A model generated the notes under the pieces. That model made no database searches, had not been told where the DNA came from, and worked only from the letters and a program-made list of their open reading frames with translations. 64,000 bases of DNA from Candidatus Eisenbergiella merdavium (GTDB taxonomy: Bacteria > Bacillota > Clostridia > Lachnospirales > Lachnospiraceae), in the NCBI GenBank assembly GCA_019119595.1, contig DWWS01000036.1, positions 1 to 64,000 of the forward strand, given 5' to 3'. A program made the position numbers and the translations under genes. This document shows positions 8,297 through 17,192 of this stretch, piece by piece. Position 1 is the stretch's first letter. Each line of letters opens with the position of its first letter.

Positions 8297-8375
8297 AGTA
8301 TGCCGCATGACGGGGTATAAGTATGTCCGGCTTCGTGTCGGATGTCACCGCAGTCAGCGAGTTTGAGAAATAGGA
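8297..8375 (+). ncRNA. Putative L21 leader (autoregulatory 5' UTR)
   Basis: The stretch between the promoter and the L21 ribosome binding site (AGGAGGTG, 8372-8379) can fold (TCCGGC...TGTCGGA around 8328-8343) and starts GCCGCATGACGGGGT. Firmicutes rplU genes usually carry a conserved L21 leader here that is thought to bind L21. The assignment rests on position and partial resemblance; a covariance-model search for the L21 leader family would settle it. Confidence 0.42.
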
Positions 8376-8383
8376 GGTGCCCT

Positions 8384-8689
8384 ATGTACGCAATTATTGC
8401 AACAGGTGGAAAACAGTACAAGGTTTCCGAAGGCGATGTTCTCAAGGTAGAGAAGCTGAACGCTGCGACGGGAGACACTGTTACGTTTGACCAGGTGGTG
8501 GCAGTGAGCGACAACGGCCTGAAGGTAGGCGCGGATGTTGCGAACGCTACGGTTTCCGCTACGGTTGTAGGCGAAGGCAAAGGAAAGAAAGTCATCGTTT
8601 ACAAGTATAAGAGAAAAACCGGCTATCACAAGAAGAACGGTCACAGACAGCCTTATACGCAGGTTAAGATCGAAAAGATCAACGCTTAA
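8384..8689 (+). CDS. rplU: 50S ribosomal protein L21, 101 aa
   Basis: Large-subunit protein that binds 23S rRNA together with L20. It begins [18 protein letters not shown] and contains the family's C-terminal [19 protein letters not shown] signature. The start ATG 8384 has AGGAGGTG 4 bp upstream, and an in-frame extension upstream would run into the leader RNA. The length is normal for the family. First gene of rplU-prp-rpmA, the order seen throughout Firmicutes. Confidence 0.97.
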   Translation: MYAIIATGGKQYKVSEGDVLKVEKLNAATGDTVTFDQVVAVSDNGLKVGADVANATVSATVVGEGKGKKVIVYKYKRKTGYHKKNGHRQPYTQVKIEKINA

Positions 8690-8701
8690 TCATCCAATGC
8701 C

Positions 8702-9031
8702 ATGACGACAGTAACGGTCAGAAAGAACAGAGCGGGAGCCTATACGGGCTTTACCTGCAGCGGGCACAGCGGCTATGCGGCCGCCGGAAGCGATATCGTC
8801 TGCGCCGCCGTTTCCATCCTTGTCATCAACACCGTCAATTCCATCGAGCGTTTCGCGCAGGATGAGATGCAGGTGAGGACAGGAGAGGAAGAGGGGCTGA
8901 TCGAGGTTGTTTTTCCGAATGAGGTCAGCAGGGATGCTGCTCTGCTGATGGATTCCATGGTGCTCGGTCTGACGGACGTAAAAGATCAATATGGCAGGAA
9001 ATACCTGAAACTTCAATTCGAGGAGGTGTAA
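8702..9031 (+). CDS. prp: Ribosomal-processing cysteine protease Prp, 109 aa
   Basis: Removes the N-terminal extension of ribosomal protein L27, an essential step in Firmicutes. The catalytic His and Cys sit at H22 (CSGHSGYA) and C34 ([10 protein letters not shown]), matching the positions described for the Staphylococcus aureus enzyme. It lies between rplU and rpmA, 2 bp before rpmA, and the L27 encoded next carries precisely the extension Prp cuts. The ribosome binding site is weak, so translation may depend on coupling to rplU. Confidence 0.93.
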   Translation: MTTVTVRKNRAGAYTGFTCSGHSGYAAAGSDIVCAAVSILVINTVNSIERFAQDEMQVRTGEEEGLIEVVFPNEVSRDAALLMDSMVLGLTDVKDQYGRKYLKLQFEEV

Positions 9032-9033
9032 TC

Positions 9034-10688
<1,655 letters not shown>

Positions 10689-10778
10689 TAAAAGCCGCCC
10701 GGCCCCGCAGCCGCTGCGCCGGTGCGCATACTCCCGTACCTCTCTGGTACGGCAGACAAGGAAGGAAATGATACAGCA

Positions 10779-11069
10779 ATGACAAGCAAACAAAGAGCTT
10801 ATCTGAAAAGCCTTGCCGGAAACCTGGAGCCTGTGTTCCAGATCGGAAAGGGCAGCCTGACGCCCGAGGTGACACAGGCGGTGGCCGAGGCGTTCAACAC
10901 AAAGGAGCTGATCAAGGTGACCGTTCTGAAAAACTGCTTTGACGATCCAAACCAGCTTGGAGCCATGCTCGCAGAGCGCACCCAGTCCCAGCTCGTTCAG
11001 GTGATCGGCCGAAAGATCGTTCTTTACAAGGAAAGCAGGGAGCATAAAAAAATTGAACTGCCTAAATAG
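10779..11069 (+). CDS. yhbY: YhbY/CRM-domain RNA-binding protein, 96 aa
   Basis: A small CRM-domain protein associated with pre-50S particles. It begins MTSKQRAYLKSLAGNL and has the GxxG-type loop as QIGKGSLTPEV, followed by ELIKVTVLKNC. The family is about 95-100 aa, so the length is complete. ATG 10779 follows GGAAGGA; upstream in-frame codons cover a small hairpin (CGTACC/GGTACG, 10735-10751) and are not coding. It overlaps nadD by 17 bp and is grouped with obgE and rsfS, all ribosome-assembly factors. Confidence 0.9.
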   Translation: MTSKQRAYLKSLAGNLEPVFQIGKGSLTPEVTQAVAEAFNTKELIKVTVLKNCFDDPNQLGAMLAERTQSQLVQVIGRKIVLYKESREHKKIELPK

Positions 11070-11736
11070 TCAGAATTTCATAGCGGCCGAAGATGCCGGC
11101 AGAGAGCGGATCGGCATCATGGGAGGAACCTTCAATCCCATTCATATCGGCCATCTGCTTCTGGCGGAGAACGCTTATTCCGCCTTTCATCTGGACCGGA
11201 TCCTCTTCATCCCCAGCGGCTGCTCCTATATGAAGGAGCAGTCCGGAATCCTGGATGGAGATACCCGTCTGCGCATGACGGCTCTTGCCATTGAGGACAA
11301 CCCTCATTTCCAGATTTCCGATATTGAGGTCCGCCGTCCCGGCTATACCTATACCAGCGAGACGCTGGAGCAGCTGGGAACAGAGCATCCGGGGGCGGAG
11401 CTGTTTTTCCTGGCAGGTGCGGACAGTCTGTCCGCCATGGAAACCTGGAAGGATCCCCAGCTCATCTTTCAGCGAGCAACGGTTCTCGCAGCCGTCCGGG
11501 ATGACTGCGGAAACAGTCGCCTTTCCCGGCAGGCGCAGCATCTTCGGGAAAAATATGATGGCCGGATCTTCCTGATCCCTTCCGGGAACGTGGAGATTTC
11601 CTCCTCCGATATCCGAAGGCGGATTCAGGAGGGCCGTTCCATCCGTTATCTGGTTCCGGAACGGGTCCGGGAATATATCGAGCAAAACGGGCTCTATCAA
11701 CAGACAGGGGGAAGCGCCAATGAGCGGAAAGCCTGA
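11053..11736 (+). CDS. nadD: Nicotinate-nucleotide adenylyltransferase, 227 aa
   Basis: Joins nicotinate mononucleotide and ATP to form deamido-NAD in NAD synthesis. The nucleotidyltransferase motif GGTFNPIHIGHLLLAENA is near the N-terminus, and the C-terminal ISSSDIRRRIQEGRSIRYLVP motif is the family's ATP-binding ISSTxIR region. The start is uncertain: TTG 11053 overlaps yhbY by 17 bp and gives about 20 residues before the motif, slightly longer than usual; the next in-frame Met (11119) would cut into the motif. It overlaps yqeK by 17 bp; nadD-yqeK-rsfS is a conserved Firmicutes string. Confidence 0.92.
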   Translation: MNCLNSQNFIAAEDAGRERIGIMGGTFNPIHIGHLLLAENAYSAFHLDRILFIPSGCSYMKEQSGILDGDTRLRMTALAIEDNPHFQISDIEVRRPGYTYTSETLEQLGTEHPGAELFFLAGADSLSAMETWKDPQLIFQRATVLAAVRDDCGNSRLSRQAQHLREKYDGRIFLIPSGNVEISSSDIRRRIQEGRSIRYLVPERVREYIEQNGLYQQTGGSANERKA

Positions 11737-12379
11737 AAAAGAGAAAAAAGCAAAGCAGAAGCCGGCGGAACCTGCTAAGGAAAAGAAGCCCGGCGCCGAC
11801 CTTTCTGTTCTGCGCAGATGCATGGAACGCAGGCTGGAGCCCAAACGCTATGAGCATACGCTCGGCGTGGCCTATACGGCGGCGGCGCTCGCCATGCGTT
11901 ATGGTGCGGACCCTTTAAAGGCGCAGATCGCCGGGCTTCTGCATGACTGTGCCAAGAATCTGACGCATGAAAAACAGCTTCATATCTGCAAAAAGCAGGG
12001 AATCGCCGTCAACGTCGCGGAGAAGAAAAATCCCTCCCTGCTTCACGCAAAGGTTGGAAGCTTCCTCGCCTGGCATAAATACGGCATTGAGGATCGCGAG
12101 ATCCTGGACGCCATCACCTGGCATACCACAGGGAAGCCGGACATGCGGCTTCTGGACAAGATTCTTTATATTGCCGACTATATCGAACCGGCGAGAAATC
12201 AGGCGCCCAATCTGCCCCAGGCGAGAAGGCTGGCCTTTGAGGATCTGGACGAATGCCTGTTTCTGATCCTTCGGGATACCCTCGCCTACCTGTCCGCATC
12301 CAAGGCGGAGATCGATCCCATGACACAGCAGACCTATGAATTTTACAGGGCCGAGAGAGAGAAAGGAGGCCGTCAATGA
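11720..12379 (+). CDS. yqeK: YqeK family HD-domain hydrolase (Ap4A phosphohydrolase type), 219 aa
   Basis: HD-superfamily metalloenzyme; YqeK members hydrolyse diadenosine tetraphosphate symmetrically to ADP. The metal-binding residues are seen as YEHTLGVAYTA, AGLLHDCAKN (the HD pair) and, further on, ITWHTTG and ILYIADYIEP. An N-terminal extension of about 32 residues, very rich in Lys, Glu, Pro and Ala (KPEKEKKAKQKPAEPAKEKK), precedes the enzyme domain; Bacillus YqeK lacks it. It is probably disordered and may bind nucleic acid or ribosomes. Overlaps nadD by 17 bp and rsfS by 4 bp. Confidence 0.88.
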   Translation: MSGKPEKEKKAKQKPAEPAKEKKPGADLSVLRRCMERRLEPKRYEHTLGVAYTAAALAMRYGADPLKAQIAGLLHDCAKNLTHEKQLHICKKQGIAVNVAEKKNPSLLHAKVGSFLAWHKYGIEDREILDAITWHTTGKPDMRLLDKILYIADYIEPARNQAPNLPQARRLAFEDLDECLFLILRDTLAYLSASKAEIDPMTQQTYEFYRAEREKGGRQ

Positions 12380-12732
12380 CTGAAATGAACGCAAAGGAGA
12401 TGGCGAAGCTCGCCATAGAAGCGCTGGAGGAAAAAAAGGCGGAGGAGATCAGCGTGATCGATATCAGCGGCGTGACCGTGCTTGCCGATTATTTTCTGAT
12501 CGCCAGCGGAAATAACCGAAACCAGGTTCAGGCGCTCGCCGACAGCGTAGAAGAGCGGCTGGGACGCGCAGGCGTATCTCCCCGCCAGGTGGAGGGCTAC
12601 AACACCGCCAACTGGGTACTGATGGATTACGGCGATATCATCGTCCATGTTTTTGACCGGGAGAACCGGCTGTTCTATGACCTGGAGCGCATCTGGCGCG
12701 ACGGCAGGAGGATCGAGCCTTCTGAGCTGTGA
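12376..12732 (+). CDS. rsfS: Ribosome silencing factor RsfS, 118 aa
   Basis: Binds uL14 on the 50S subunit and blocks joining with 30S under starvation. Family signatures are ADYFLIASGNNRNQVQALAD and the C-terminal NTANWVLMDYGDIIVHVFD (usually W-x-LxDYGDVVVHVF). The ATG overlaps the yqeK stop by 4 bp, with AAAGGAGG just upstream. Length is normal. Last gene of the plus-strand ribosome-assembly block; the convergent AraC gene ends 13 bp later. Confidence 0.95.
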   Translation: MTEMNAKEMAKLAIEALEEKKAEEISVIDISGVTVLADYFLIASGNNRNQVQALADSVEERLGRAGVSPRQVEGYNTANWVLMDYGDIIVHVFDRENRLFYDLERIWRDGRRIEPSEL

Positions 12733-12745
12733 AGCCGGCTCCTTG

Positions 12746-13609
12746 TTATAGCAGCCTGCCCGCGTTGCGCGGCGTAGTCTGGTATTTTTTCCGAAATGCC
12801 CTGCAGAAGGTGGAATAATCGCGGAATCCGCTTTCATAACAGGCTTCTGTTGCCGACCTCCCGTTTTGGATCAGGGATTTGGCCAGCAGAAGCCGTTTTT
12901 CGTTGATATAGGCGCCGATGGAATAGCCGGTTTCCGCCTTAAACAGGTGCATGAGATGAGAGCGGCTCAGAAAAAAATGCTCCGCAAGAAGATCCACCGT
13001 AATCTCCTCCGCGAGATGAGCGTTGATATGGTCAATGATGGCGGCGATTTTCCGATTGGTCACTTCATTTTCCAGATAATTCACCCGGTTATGCAGAAGC
13101 GCCCTGTTTAAAAGGATCATAAATTCCAGAAACAGCACCCTCTGGTACAGCTCCTGTCCGTAATCTTGCTCCTGAAGGGACTGCTCCAAACGACGGATCA
13201 CAGAAAAAAGGCTGCTTTTTTCCAGATTTTCCATTCGGAGCACATTTCCATGCCGCCTTTTCGCTTCCTGAAAGCAGAGGCGCAGATCGCAGTCTTTCGT
13301 ATGATATCCGGCAAGAAAACCTGCGGAAATATAAATGATGATCCGCTCGTAAGGGCATCCCTCCTGAACGATTGGCCTGTGAAGCTCCCCTGCGTTCACC
13401 AGAACAATATCATGGGACTGCAAGTCATATCTTCTTCCTTCGATGGAGTAAGACGCATTCCCGCCTAAAAAAAGCAGCACCTTGTCGAAATCGTAGTAAT
13501 GAGAAGCGACCTCAAAAGGTCCGTCGTCCTTCAGATGAAACATTCTGAAATCCTGCTCAAGATACCCCTTTTTCTCATACCGTTCAGCCAGGCTGCGCAT
13601 TTCCTCCAT
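12746..13609 (-). CDS. AraC family transcriptional regulator with cupin sensor, 287 aa
   Basis: A cytoplasmic regulator with an N-terminal cupin-type ligand domain (about 20-150; YYDFDKVLLFLGG, HDIVLVNAGELHRP with a His typical of sugar-sensing AraC proteins) and a C-terminal pair of helix-turn-helix motifs (about 190-287; VDLLAEHFFLSRSHLMHLFK and ACYESGFRDYSTFCRAFRKK). The start ATG 13609 follows GGGAGA by 8 bp. The frame stays open further upstream, but that part would lie beyond the promoter at 13674-13702, so it cannot be translated from it. No sugar-utilisation genes are adjacent, so the target is unknown. Confidence 0.88.
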   Translation of the reverse strand: MEEMRSLAERYEKKGYLEQDFRMFHLKDDGPFEVASHYYDFDKVLLFLGGNASYSIEGRRYDLQSHDIVLVNAGELHRPIVQEGCPYERIIIYISAGFLAGYHTKDCDLRLCFQEAKRRHGNVLRMENLEKSSLFSVIRRLEQSLQEQDYGQELYQRVLFLEFMILLNRALLHNRVNYLENEVTNRKIAAIIDHINAHLAEEITVDLLAEHFFLSRSHLMHLFKAETGYSIGAYINEKRLLLAKSLIQNGRSATEACYESGFRDYSTFCRAFRKKYQTTPRNAGRLL

Positions 13610-13673
13610 GATCTTTCTCCCTCTTTCTGCTTTGGACAGCAACAGCCGTCGCCGCTGCCTGCCTATTGAAGCC

Positions 13674-13702
13674 ATTATAGAACGGAAGAGCACAAACTGC
13701 AA
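13674..13702 (-). promoter_or_regulatory. Promoter of the AraC-type regulator
   Basis: Minus strand: TTGCAG (plus 13697-13702), 17-bp spacer, TATAAT (plus 13674-13679). The transcript would begin near 13667, 58 bp before the chosen ATG. Confidence 0.75.
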
Positions 13703-13742
13703 GATTGAACGCACAAATCCTGTATTTTATTCTTTTTCTATC

Positions 13743-13751
13743 TGGTAGAAT
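13743..13751 (+). promoter_or_regulatory. Extended -10 promoter for the downstream GNAT gene
   Basis: TGGTAGAAT (13743-13751), a TGn-TAGAAT extended -10 element without a clear -35, 90 bp upstream of the acetyltransferase. The same TCTGGTAGAATA string occurs upstream of dtd at 22131. Confidence 0.45.
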
Positions 13752-13840
13752 ACACTCAGAAGCAGACAGCTTCAGGCTCAGAATGACTGTCTGCCTGAAT
13801 AGCCGATAAATATAGAAAGAATGGAAAGGCGGAACTGATA

Positions 13841-14539
13841 ATGAACCTTGCAGCCCTCAGATATGAAGAGCTTTCTCTGAATACATTTCCTTCCCTGCGT
13901 ACAGAAGTATATGACGGATGGATCCTGCGTTTCTGTGAGGGCAAAAGCCGATTTGACAGTTGTGTGCTTCCCCTTTATCTTTCCACCCGGGCCTATGAAG
14001 AGAAAATTGATTCCTGTGAGAGGAAGTTTGCGGCACACAGTCTTCCCTGTATCTTTAAAATGACCTCAAATGTCCCGTCCGCTCTGGATCAGCAGCTTGA
14101 GCAGCGGGGATATGCGCTCACGGGAAAAACAAGGGTTCTGGAATGCACTCGGGACAGCTTTCTGTCTAATCAGGAACGAAGGGATAGAAAGGAAAAGCAA
14201 TGGCCAAAACCGGACTGCAGCCGCCGGGAAAACAGACTTGAGCTCTCCATCAGTAAAAATGGGACACTCCTGGGCCGCGGACTTGCTGTTTTTGAAGAAG
14301 ATACCGCCGGCCTGTACGATATCAGCGTAAACCGGGAATATCGGCGGAAGGGGATGGGAACGGCCATCTGCAGGGCTCTGATGGAAGAAAGCTTTCGGAG
14401 CGGAGCCAGGAGCATTCATCTGCAGGTGCCCGCATCCAATCTGGAGGCACTTTCTCTCTATCATTCTCTCGGCTTCCAGGAAATCTACCTCTACTGGTAT
14501 CGTGCAAAAGAAGCAGCAGCCCGAATTCGAAATGAATAA
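13841..14539 (+). CDS. GNAT family N-acetyltransferase, 232 aa
   Basis: A two-part acetyltransferase. The N-terminal half (about 1-120; RYEELSLNTFPSLRTEVYDGW and FCEGKSRFDSC) is of the kind found in GNATs with a duplicated or extended fold. The C-terminal GNAT domain has motif A as DISVNREYRRKGMGTAICRA (about 160-180), followed by ASNLEALSLYHSLGF. The start ATG 13841 follows an AAGGCGG site. The substrate is unknown. It is transcribed away from the AraC gene, so the regulator may control it, though this is inference from the shared intergenic region only. Confidence 0.82.
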   Translation: MNLAALRYEELSLNTFPSLRTEVYDGWILRFCEGKSRFDSCVLPLYLSTRAYEEKIDSCERKFAAHSLPCIFKMTSNVPSALDQQLEQRGYALTGKTRVLECTRDSFLSNQERRDRKEKQWPKPDCSRRENRLELSISKNGTLLGRGLAVFEEDTAGLYDISVNREYRRKGMGTAICRALMEESFRSGARSIHLQVPASNLEALSLYHSLGFQEIYLYWYRAKEAAARIRNE

Positions 14540-14659
14540 AACACCGCTTCTCTGCCTCAGCGTGTATAAATCACTAAAAAATGGAAATGCTGTAGGCAAG
14601 GGGAGGCATACCGGCTCCATCCGCCGCGGCCTCCAAAAACAGAAAGAAAGGAAAAAGCG

Positions 14660-14905
14660 GTGTCAAGAAAATATCATGTGTCTCACCTGCCGGATGCCGG
14701 ATCCGCGGGAGAACTGCTGGAGCAGATGGGAAAGCTGGAGGGCGTCCGCTCCGTCAGTATTACGGAGGATCTTTCCATACTGGATATCGATGCGCAGGAC
14801 GAGCTGATCGGCCCGATCATGGAATCCACGGTCAACCTCTGCCGGCGGATAGCAGAGGACTGTGAGCTTTCCTATTTCTTTCCCCTTCGGGACAACTATT
14901 TATAG
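14660..14905 (+). CDS. Small HMA-like protein lacking the metal-binding cysteines, 81 aa
   Basis: The sequence [20 protein letters not shown], then [20 protein letters not shown], follows the beta-alpha-beta pattern of heavy-metal-associated domains (as at the N-terminus of P-type metal ATPases). The position of the metal loop (normally DCxxC) reads PDAGSA, so neither Cys is present. It probably does not bind copper, zinc or cadmium in the usual way. The GTG start at 14660 follows AAAGGA. It is a complete short gene, not a truncated ATPase: the frame stops naturally with RDNYL. It converges on lexA, overlapping its end by 10 bp. Function unknown. Confidence 0.6.
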   Translation: MSRKYHVSHLPDAGSAGELLEQMGKLEGVRSVSITEDLSILDIDAQDELIGPIMESTVNLCRRIAEDCELSYFFPLRDNYL

Positions 14906-15516
14906 ATGCGGAATACCCCGAACACCTTTCCAAGAACCCTGCAGTCATTCACAATGATGGGATCCATCGTGTCATTCTCCGGCTGCAGGCGGATATGTCC
15001 CTTTTCCCGGTAGAAGGTCTTAACCGTAGCGGAATCCTCAATGAGCGCCACTACAATATCTCCGTTTCGCGCGTTGGAGCAGCTCTGAACAAAAATCTGA
15101 TCCCCGTTGCGGATCCCGGCATTCACCATGGAATCGCCGCGTACCTTCAGAATAAAGGAAGGCTCTCCGTTGGGAACGTATTCAGAGGGAACCGGGAAAT
15201 AGCTCTCTATATTTTCCTCCGCCAGAATAGGCTGTCCTGCCGCCACATTGCCGATAACCGGCAGACTGACCATTTCCGATCTGACCGCCTGAAAGCTGTC
15301 GTCACAGATCTCTATCGCGCGCGGCTTAGTAGGATCGCGCCGGATAAAGCCGTTCTTTTCCAGCGTCTCTAAATGAGAGTGCACGGAAGAGGTTGACTTT
15401 AAATGAACCGCTTCGCAGATCTCCCTGACCGCGGGCGGATATCCCCTCTCCAAAATCTGCTCCTTTATGAACGAAAGGATTTCCTGCTGCTTTGCGGTAA
15501 TCTTTCCCTGTGCCAT
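14896..15516 (-). CDS. lexA: SOS repressor LexA, 206 aa
   Basis: Represses DNA-damage genes until RecA-ssDNA triggers self-cleavage. It has an N-terminal winged helix (about 1-70; [20 protein letters not shown]) and a C-terminal S24 peptidase domain with the Ala93-Gly94 cleavage site (VAAGQP), the nucleophile Ser129 (GDSMVNAG) and the general base Lys166 (SATVKTFYR), all in the expected spacing. The start ATG 15516 follows AAGGAGG by 7 bp; the frame remains open upstream but lies in the leader. An SOS box and promoter upstream show autoregulation. Divergent from a LysM gene, as lexA-yneA in Bacillus. Confidence 0.97.
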   Translation of the reverse strand: MAQGKITAKQQEILSFIKEQILERGYPPAVREICEAVHLKSTSSVHSHLETLEKNGFIRRDPTKPRAIEICDDSFQAVRSEMVSLPVIGNVAAGQPILAEENIESYFPVPSEYVPNGEPSFILKVRGDSMVNAGIRNGDQIFVQSCSNARNGDIVVALIEDSATVKTFYREKGHIRLQPENDTMDPIIVNDCRVLGKVFGVFRIYK

Positions 15517-15578
15517 ATCGCGTCCTCCTTTTTGCGGCCTGTCCTCTGACAAACCATTTTCCCTCTTTTCTTTGAAAA

Positions 15579-15607
15579 AGTATAACATAGACCGGCTCAA
15601 AAAGCAA
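15579..15607 (-). promoter_or_regulatory. lexA promoter
   Basis: Minus strand: TTGCTT (plus 15602-15607), 17-bp spacer, TATACT (plus 15579-15584). The SOS box at 15618-15631 lies 10 bp upstream of the -35. Confidence 0.65.
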
Positions 15608-15617
15608 ACACATATTC

Positions 15618-15631
15618 CGAAAATCTGTTCG
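15618..15631. promoter_or_regulatory. SOS (LexA) box 1, lexA side
   Basis: CGAAAATCTGTTCG matches 12 of 14 positions of the Firmicutes consensus CGAACATATGTTCG. Placed just upstream of the lexA -35. Confidence 0.8.
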
Positions 15632-15650
15632 ATTTTTCTATGCTTTTCTC

Positions 15651-15679
15651 TTGACATTCGAATCTGTGTTCGATATAAT
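15651..15679 (+). promoter_or_regulatory. Consensus promoter of the LysM gene with SOS box 2 in its spacer
   Basis: TTGACA (15651-15656), 17-bp spacer, TATAAT (15674-15679): a perfect SigA promoter. The spacer holds the palindromic box CGAATCTGTGTTCG (15659-15672; 11 of 14 consensus matches), so bound LexA would cover the polymerase site completely. Confidence 0.88.
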
Positions 15680-15694
15680 TCAGATACAAGTCAA

Positions 15695-15708
15695 GGAACG
15701 TGTGTTCG
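15695..15708. promoter_or_regulatory. SOS (LexA) box 3
   Basis: GGAACGTGTGTTCG, an exact GAAC-N4-GTTC core with 11 of 14 consensus matches, about 16 bp downstream of the -10. Confidence 0.75.
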
Positions 15709-15721
15709 CAACATTTGTTCG
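15708..15721. promoter_or_regulatory. SOS (LexA) box 4
   Basis: GCAACATTTGTTCG, 11 of 14 consensus matches. It shares one base with box 3, so the two boxes abut at one helical turn plus. Confidence 0.65.
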
Positions 15722-15770
15722 GCATTTTACCTGACTGAGCATTCGGGTGGATATGTCAAGGAGGGAGAAT

Positions 15771-16121
15771 ATGAGAGCGGAAGATAGAATCAGAAGGAAC
15801 CGGATCAGAAGGCAATTGCAGCTCAGGCGGCGCATCGCCCTTTTTTCAGCAGCCGTTCTTCTTATTCTTTCCCTGGCCGGAGGAAGCTTCATCGTCAAGG
15901 CCCAGGATGCCTCCTGCGGCGCAATTTATAAATATTATACCAGCATCCGCATAGAGGAGGGGGATTCCCTGTGGTCCATCGCCTCTGCGCACGCGGACGG
16001 GTTTGAATCCAGACAGGCTTTCATGCAGGAGGTCATACGGATCAATCATCTTCTGGATTCCGATATCCATAAAGGAGACTATCTGATCATTCCCTATTAC
16101 TCTCCGGAATTCAGACAGTGA
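15771..16121 (+). CDS. YneA-like SOS-induced LysM protein, 116 aa
   Basis: A membrane-anchored LysM protein: basic N-terminus (DRIRRNRIRRQLQLRRR), one transmembrane segment (about 25-45; IALFSAAVLLILSLAGG), then a peptidoglycan-binding LysM domain (about 60-115; IRIEEGDSLWSIASAHADGF, VIRINHLLDSDIHKGDYLII). Size, layout, divergence from lexA and three SOS boxes match Bacillus YneA, which delays cell division during DNA damage. The start ATG 15771 follows AAGGAGGG by 6 bp; an in-frame ATG 24 bp earlier has no site. Overall sequence similarity to YneA could not be tested, so the role is inferred from synteny and architecture. Confidence 0.82.
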   Translation: MRAEDRIRRNRIRRQLQLRRRIALFSAAVLLILSLAGGSFIVKAQDASCGAIYKYYTSIRIEEGDSLWSIASAHADGFESRQAFMQEVIRINHLLDSDIHKGDYLIIPYYSPEFRQ

Positions 16122-16478
16122 TCCGCTTGAAGTTCCTGGAATCGTCTGTCGGCTCATTCCGCTGCTTTCGATCCCTCTGTTTTTCCGTAGTCCGTTCTAC
16201 TTCCGTCCGTATTCTTTCACGCACGCCTCTGTTTTCAGGAAAAGAAAGCTTTTTTTAAGAAATTCTTCCGTTTTTTCTGTCTGCATTTTTCAGCTTTCCG
16301 GAGTATCCTGAATGCATCCTGATCGAAGGCTGTCCGGACAGTCTGAACTAGCCTGTGGCGGCATGACCGGATGTATGCTATAATGCCTTTGTGCTGTTCA
16401 TTTCCGTCCATTCAGCCGGAAAACGGGCAGCCGACTGGCTCGCATCAGTCATAAACATTCACAGGGAGGTTCACAGCG
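16122..16478 (+). promoter_or_regulatory. Intergenic region with response-regulator promoter
   Basis: 357 bp without a gene. It contains an extended -10 promoter, TGC-TATAAT (16376-16384), 95 bp before the response regulator, with no good -35. A 12-bp perfect palindrome, CTGTCCGGACAG (16330-16341), lies 35 bp upstream of that -10 and could be an operator, perhaps for the regulator itself. The rest is T-rich on the plus strand and shows no clear terminator for the LysM gene. Confidence 0.5.
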
Positions 16479-17192
16479 TTGGAAACGAATCACATTCTGG
16501 TTGTAGAGGATGATAAGGATATCAGAGAGGGAATCGATATCTATCTCAGGAATCAGGGCTACGTGGTATTCCAGGCCGGCGACGGCATGGAAGGACTGGA
16601 AATCATAGGAAAAGAGGATATTCATCTTGCCATCGTCGATATTATGATGCCCCGCATGGACGGGATCACCATGATGATGAAGGTCCGGGAAAAAGGCTAT
16701 GATTTTCCTGTCATCATGCTTTCCGCCAAATCAGAGGAAGTGGATAAGATCATGGGCCTGAATATGGGTGCGGATGATTATGTGACGAAGCCCTTCACCA
16801 CGATGGAGCTTCTTGCCAGAGTCAATTCCCATCTCCGCCGGCATGCCAGATATCTGGAGGCACTCAGCAAGGCGTCTGAACCGGAAAAGGAAACCTACCA
16901 CGTGCTGGGAGGGATTGAGGTGAATGAGGAGACGGTCGAAGTTTTCGTCGATGGAAATCCGGTCCGTCTGACTCCGATCGAATTTAAGATCCTTCTTCTG
17001 TTGATCAAAAATCCCGGCAGGGTTTTCTCCGCTGATGAGATTTATGAGCGCATCTGGAACGAAAAGGCGATCAACACAGATACTATTATGGTCCACATCC
17101 GTAAGATCAGGGAAAAAATTGAAATCGATCCAAAAAATCCGAAGTATTTAAAGGTGGTGTGGGGCGTTGGATACAAAATGGAAAAGCAGTAA
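16479..17192 (+). CDS. OmpR/PhoB family response regulator, 237 aa
   Basis: A two-component transcription factor. The receiver domain (about 1-120) has the acidic pair VVEDDKD, the phosphoacceptor Asp54 (AIVDIMMPRMDG) and the conserved Lys in DDYVTKPF. The C-terminal winged-helix domain (about 140-235) has RLTPIEFKILLLLIKNPGRV, the recognition-helix region INTDTIMVHIRKIREKIE, and the VWGVGYKME ending typical of OmpR proteins. The start is TTG 16479 with GGGAGGT 8 bp upstream. It overlaps the kinase gene by 26 bp, so the two are made together. The regulon is not evident from neighbours. Confidence 0.93.
   Translation: METNHILVVEDDKDIREGIDIYLRNQGYVVFQAGDGMEGLEIIGKEDIHLAIVDIMMPRMDGITMMMKVREKGYDFPVIMLSAKSEEVDKIMGLNMGADDYVTKPFTTMELLARVNSHLRRHARYLEALSKASEPEKETYHVLGGIEVNEETVEVFVDGNPVRLTPIEFKILLLLIKNPGRVFSADEIYERIWNEKAINTDTIMVHIRKIREKIEIDPKNPKYLKVVWGVGYKMEKQ

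Noticed and set aside
13610..13714. Longer N-terminus for the AraC-type regulator
   Set aside because: The extra codons overlap the regulator's own TTGCAG/TATAAT promoter, so they are not transcribed from it.
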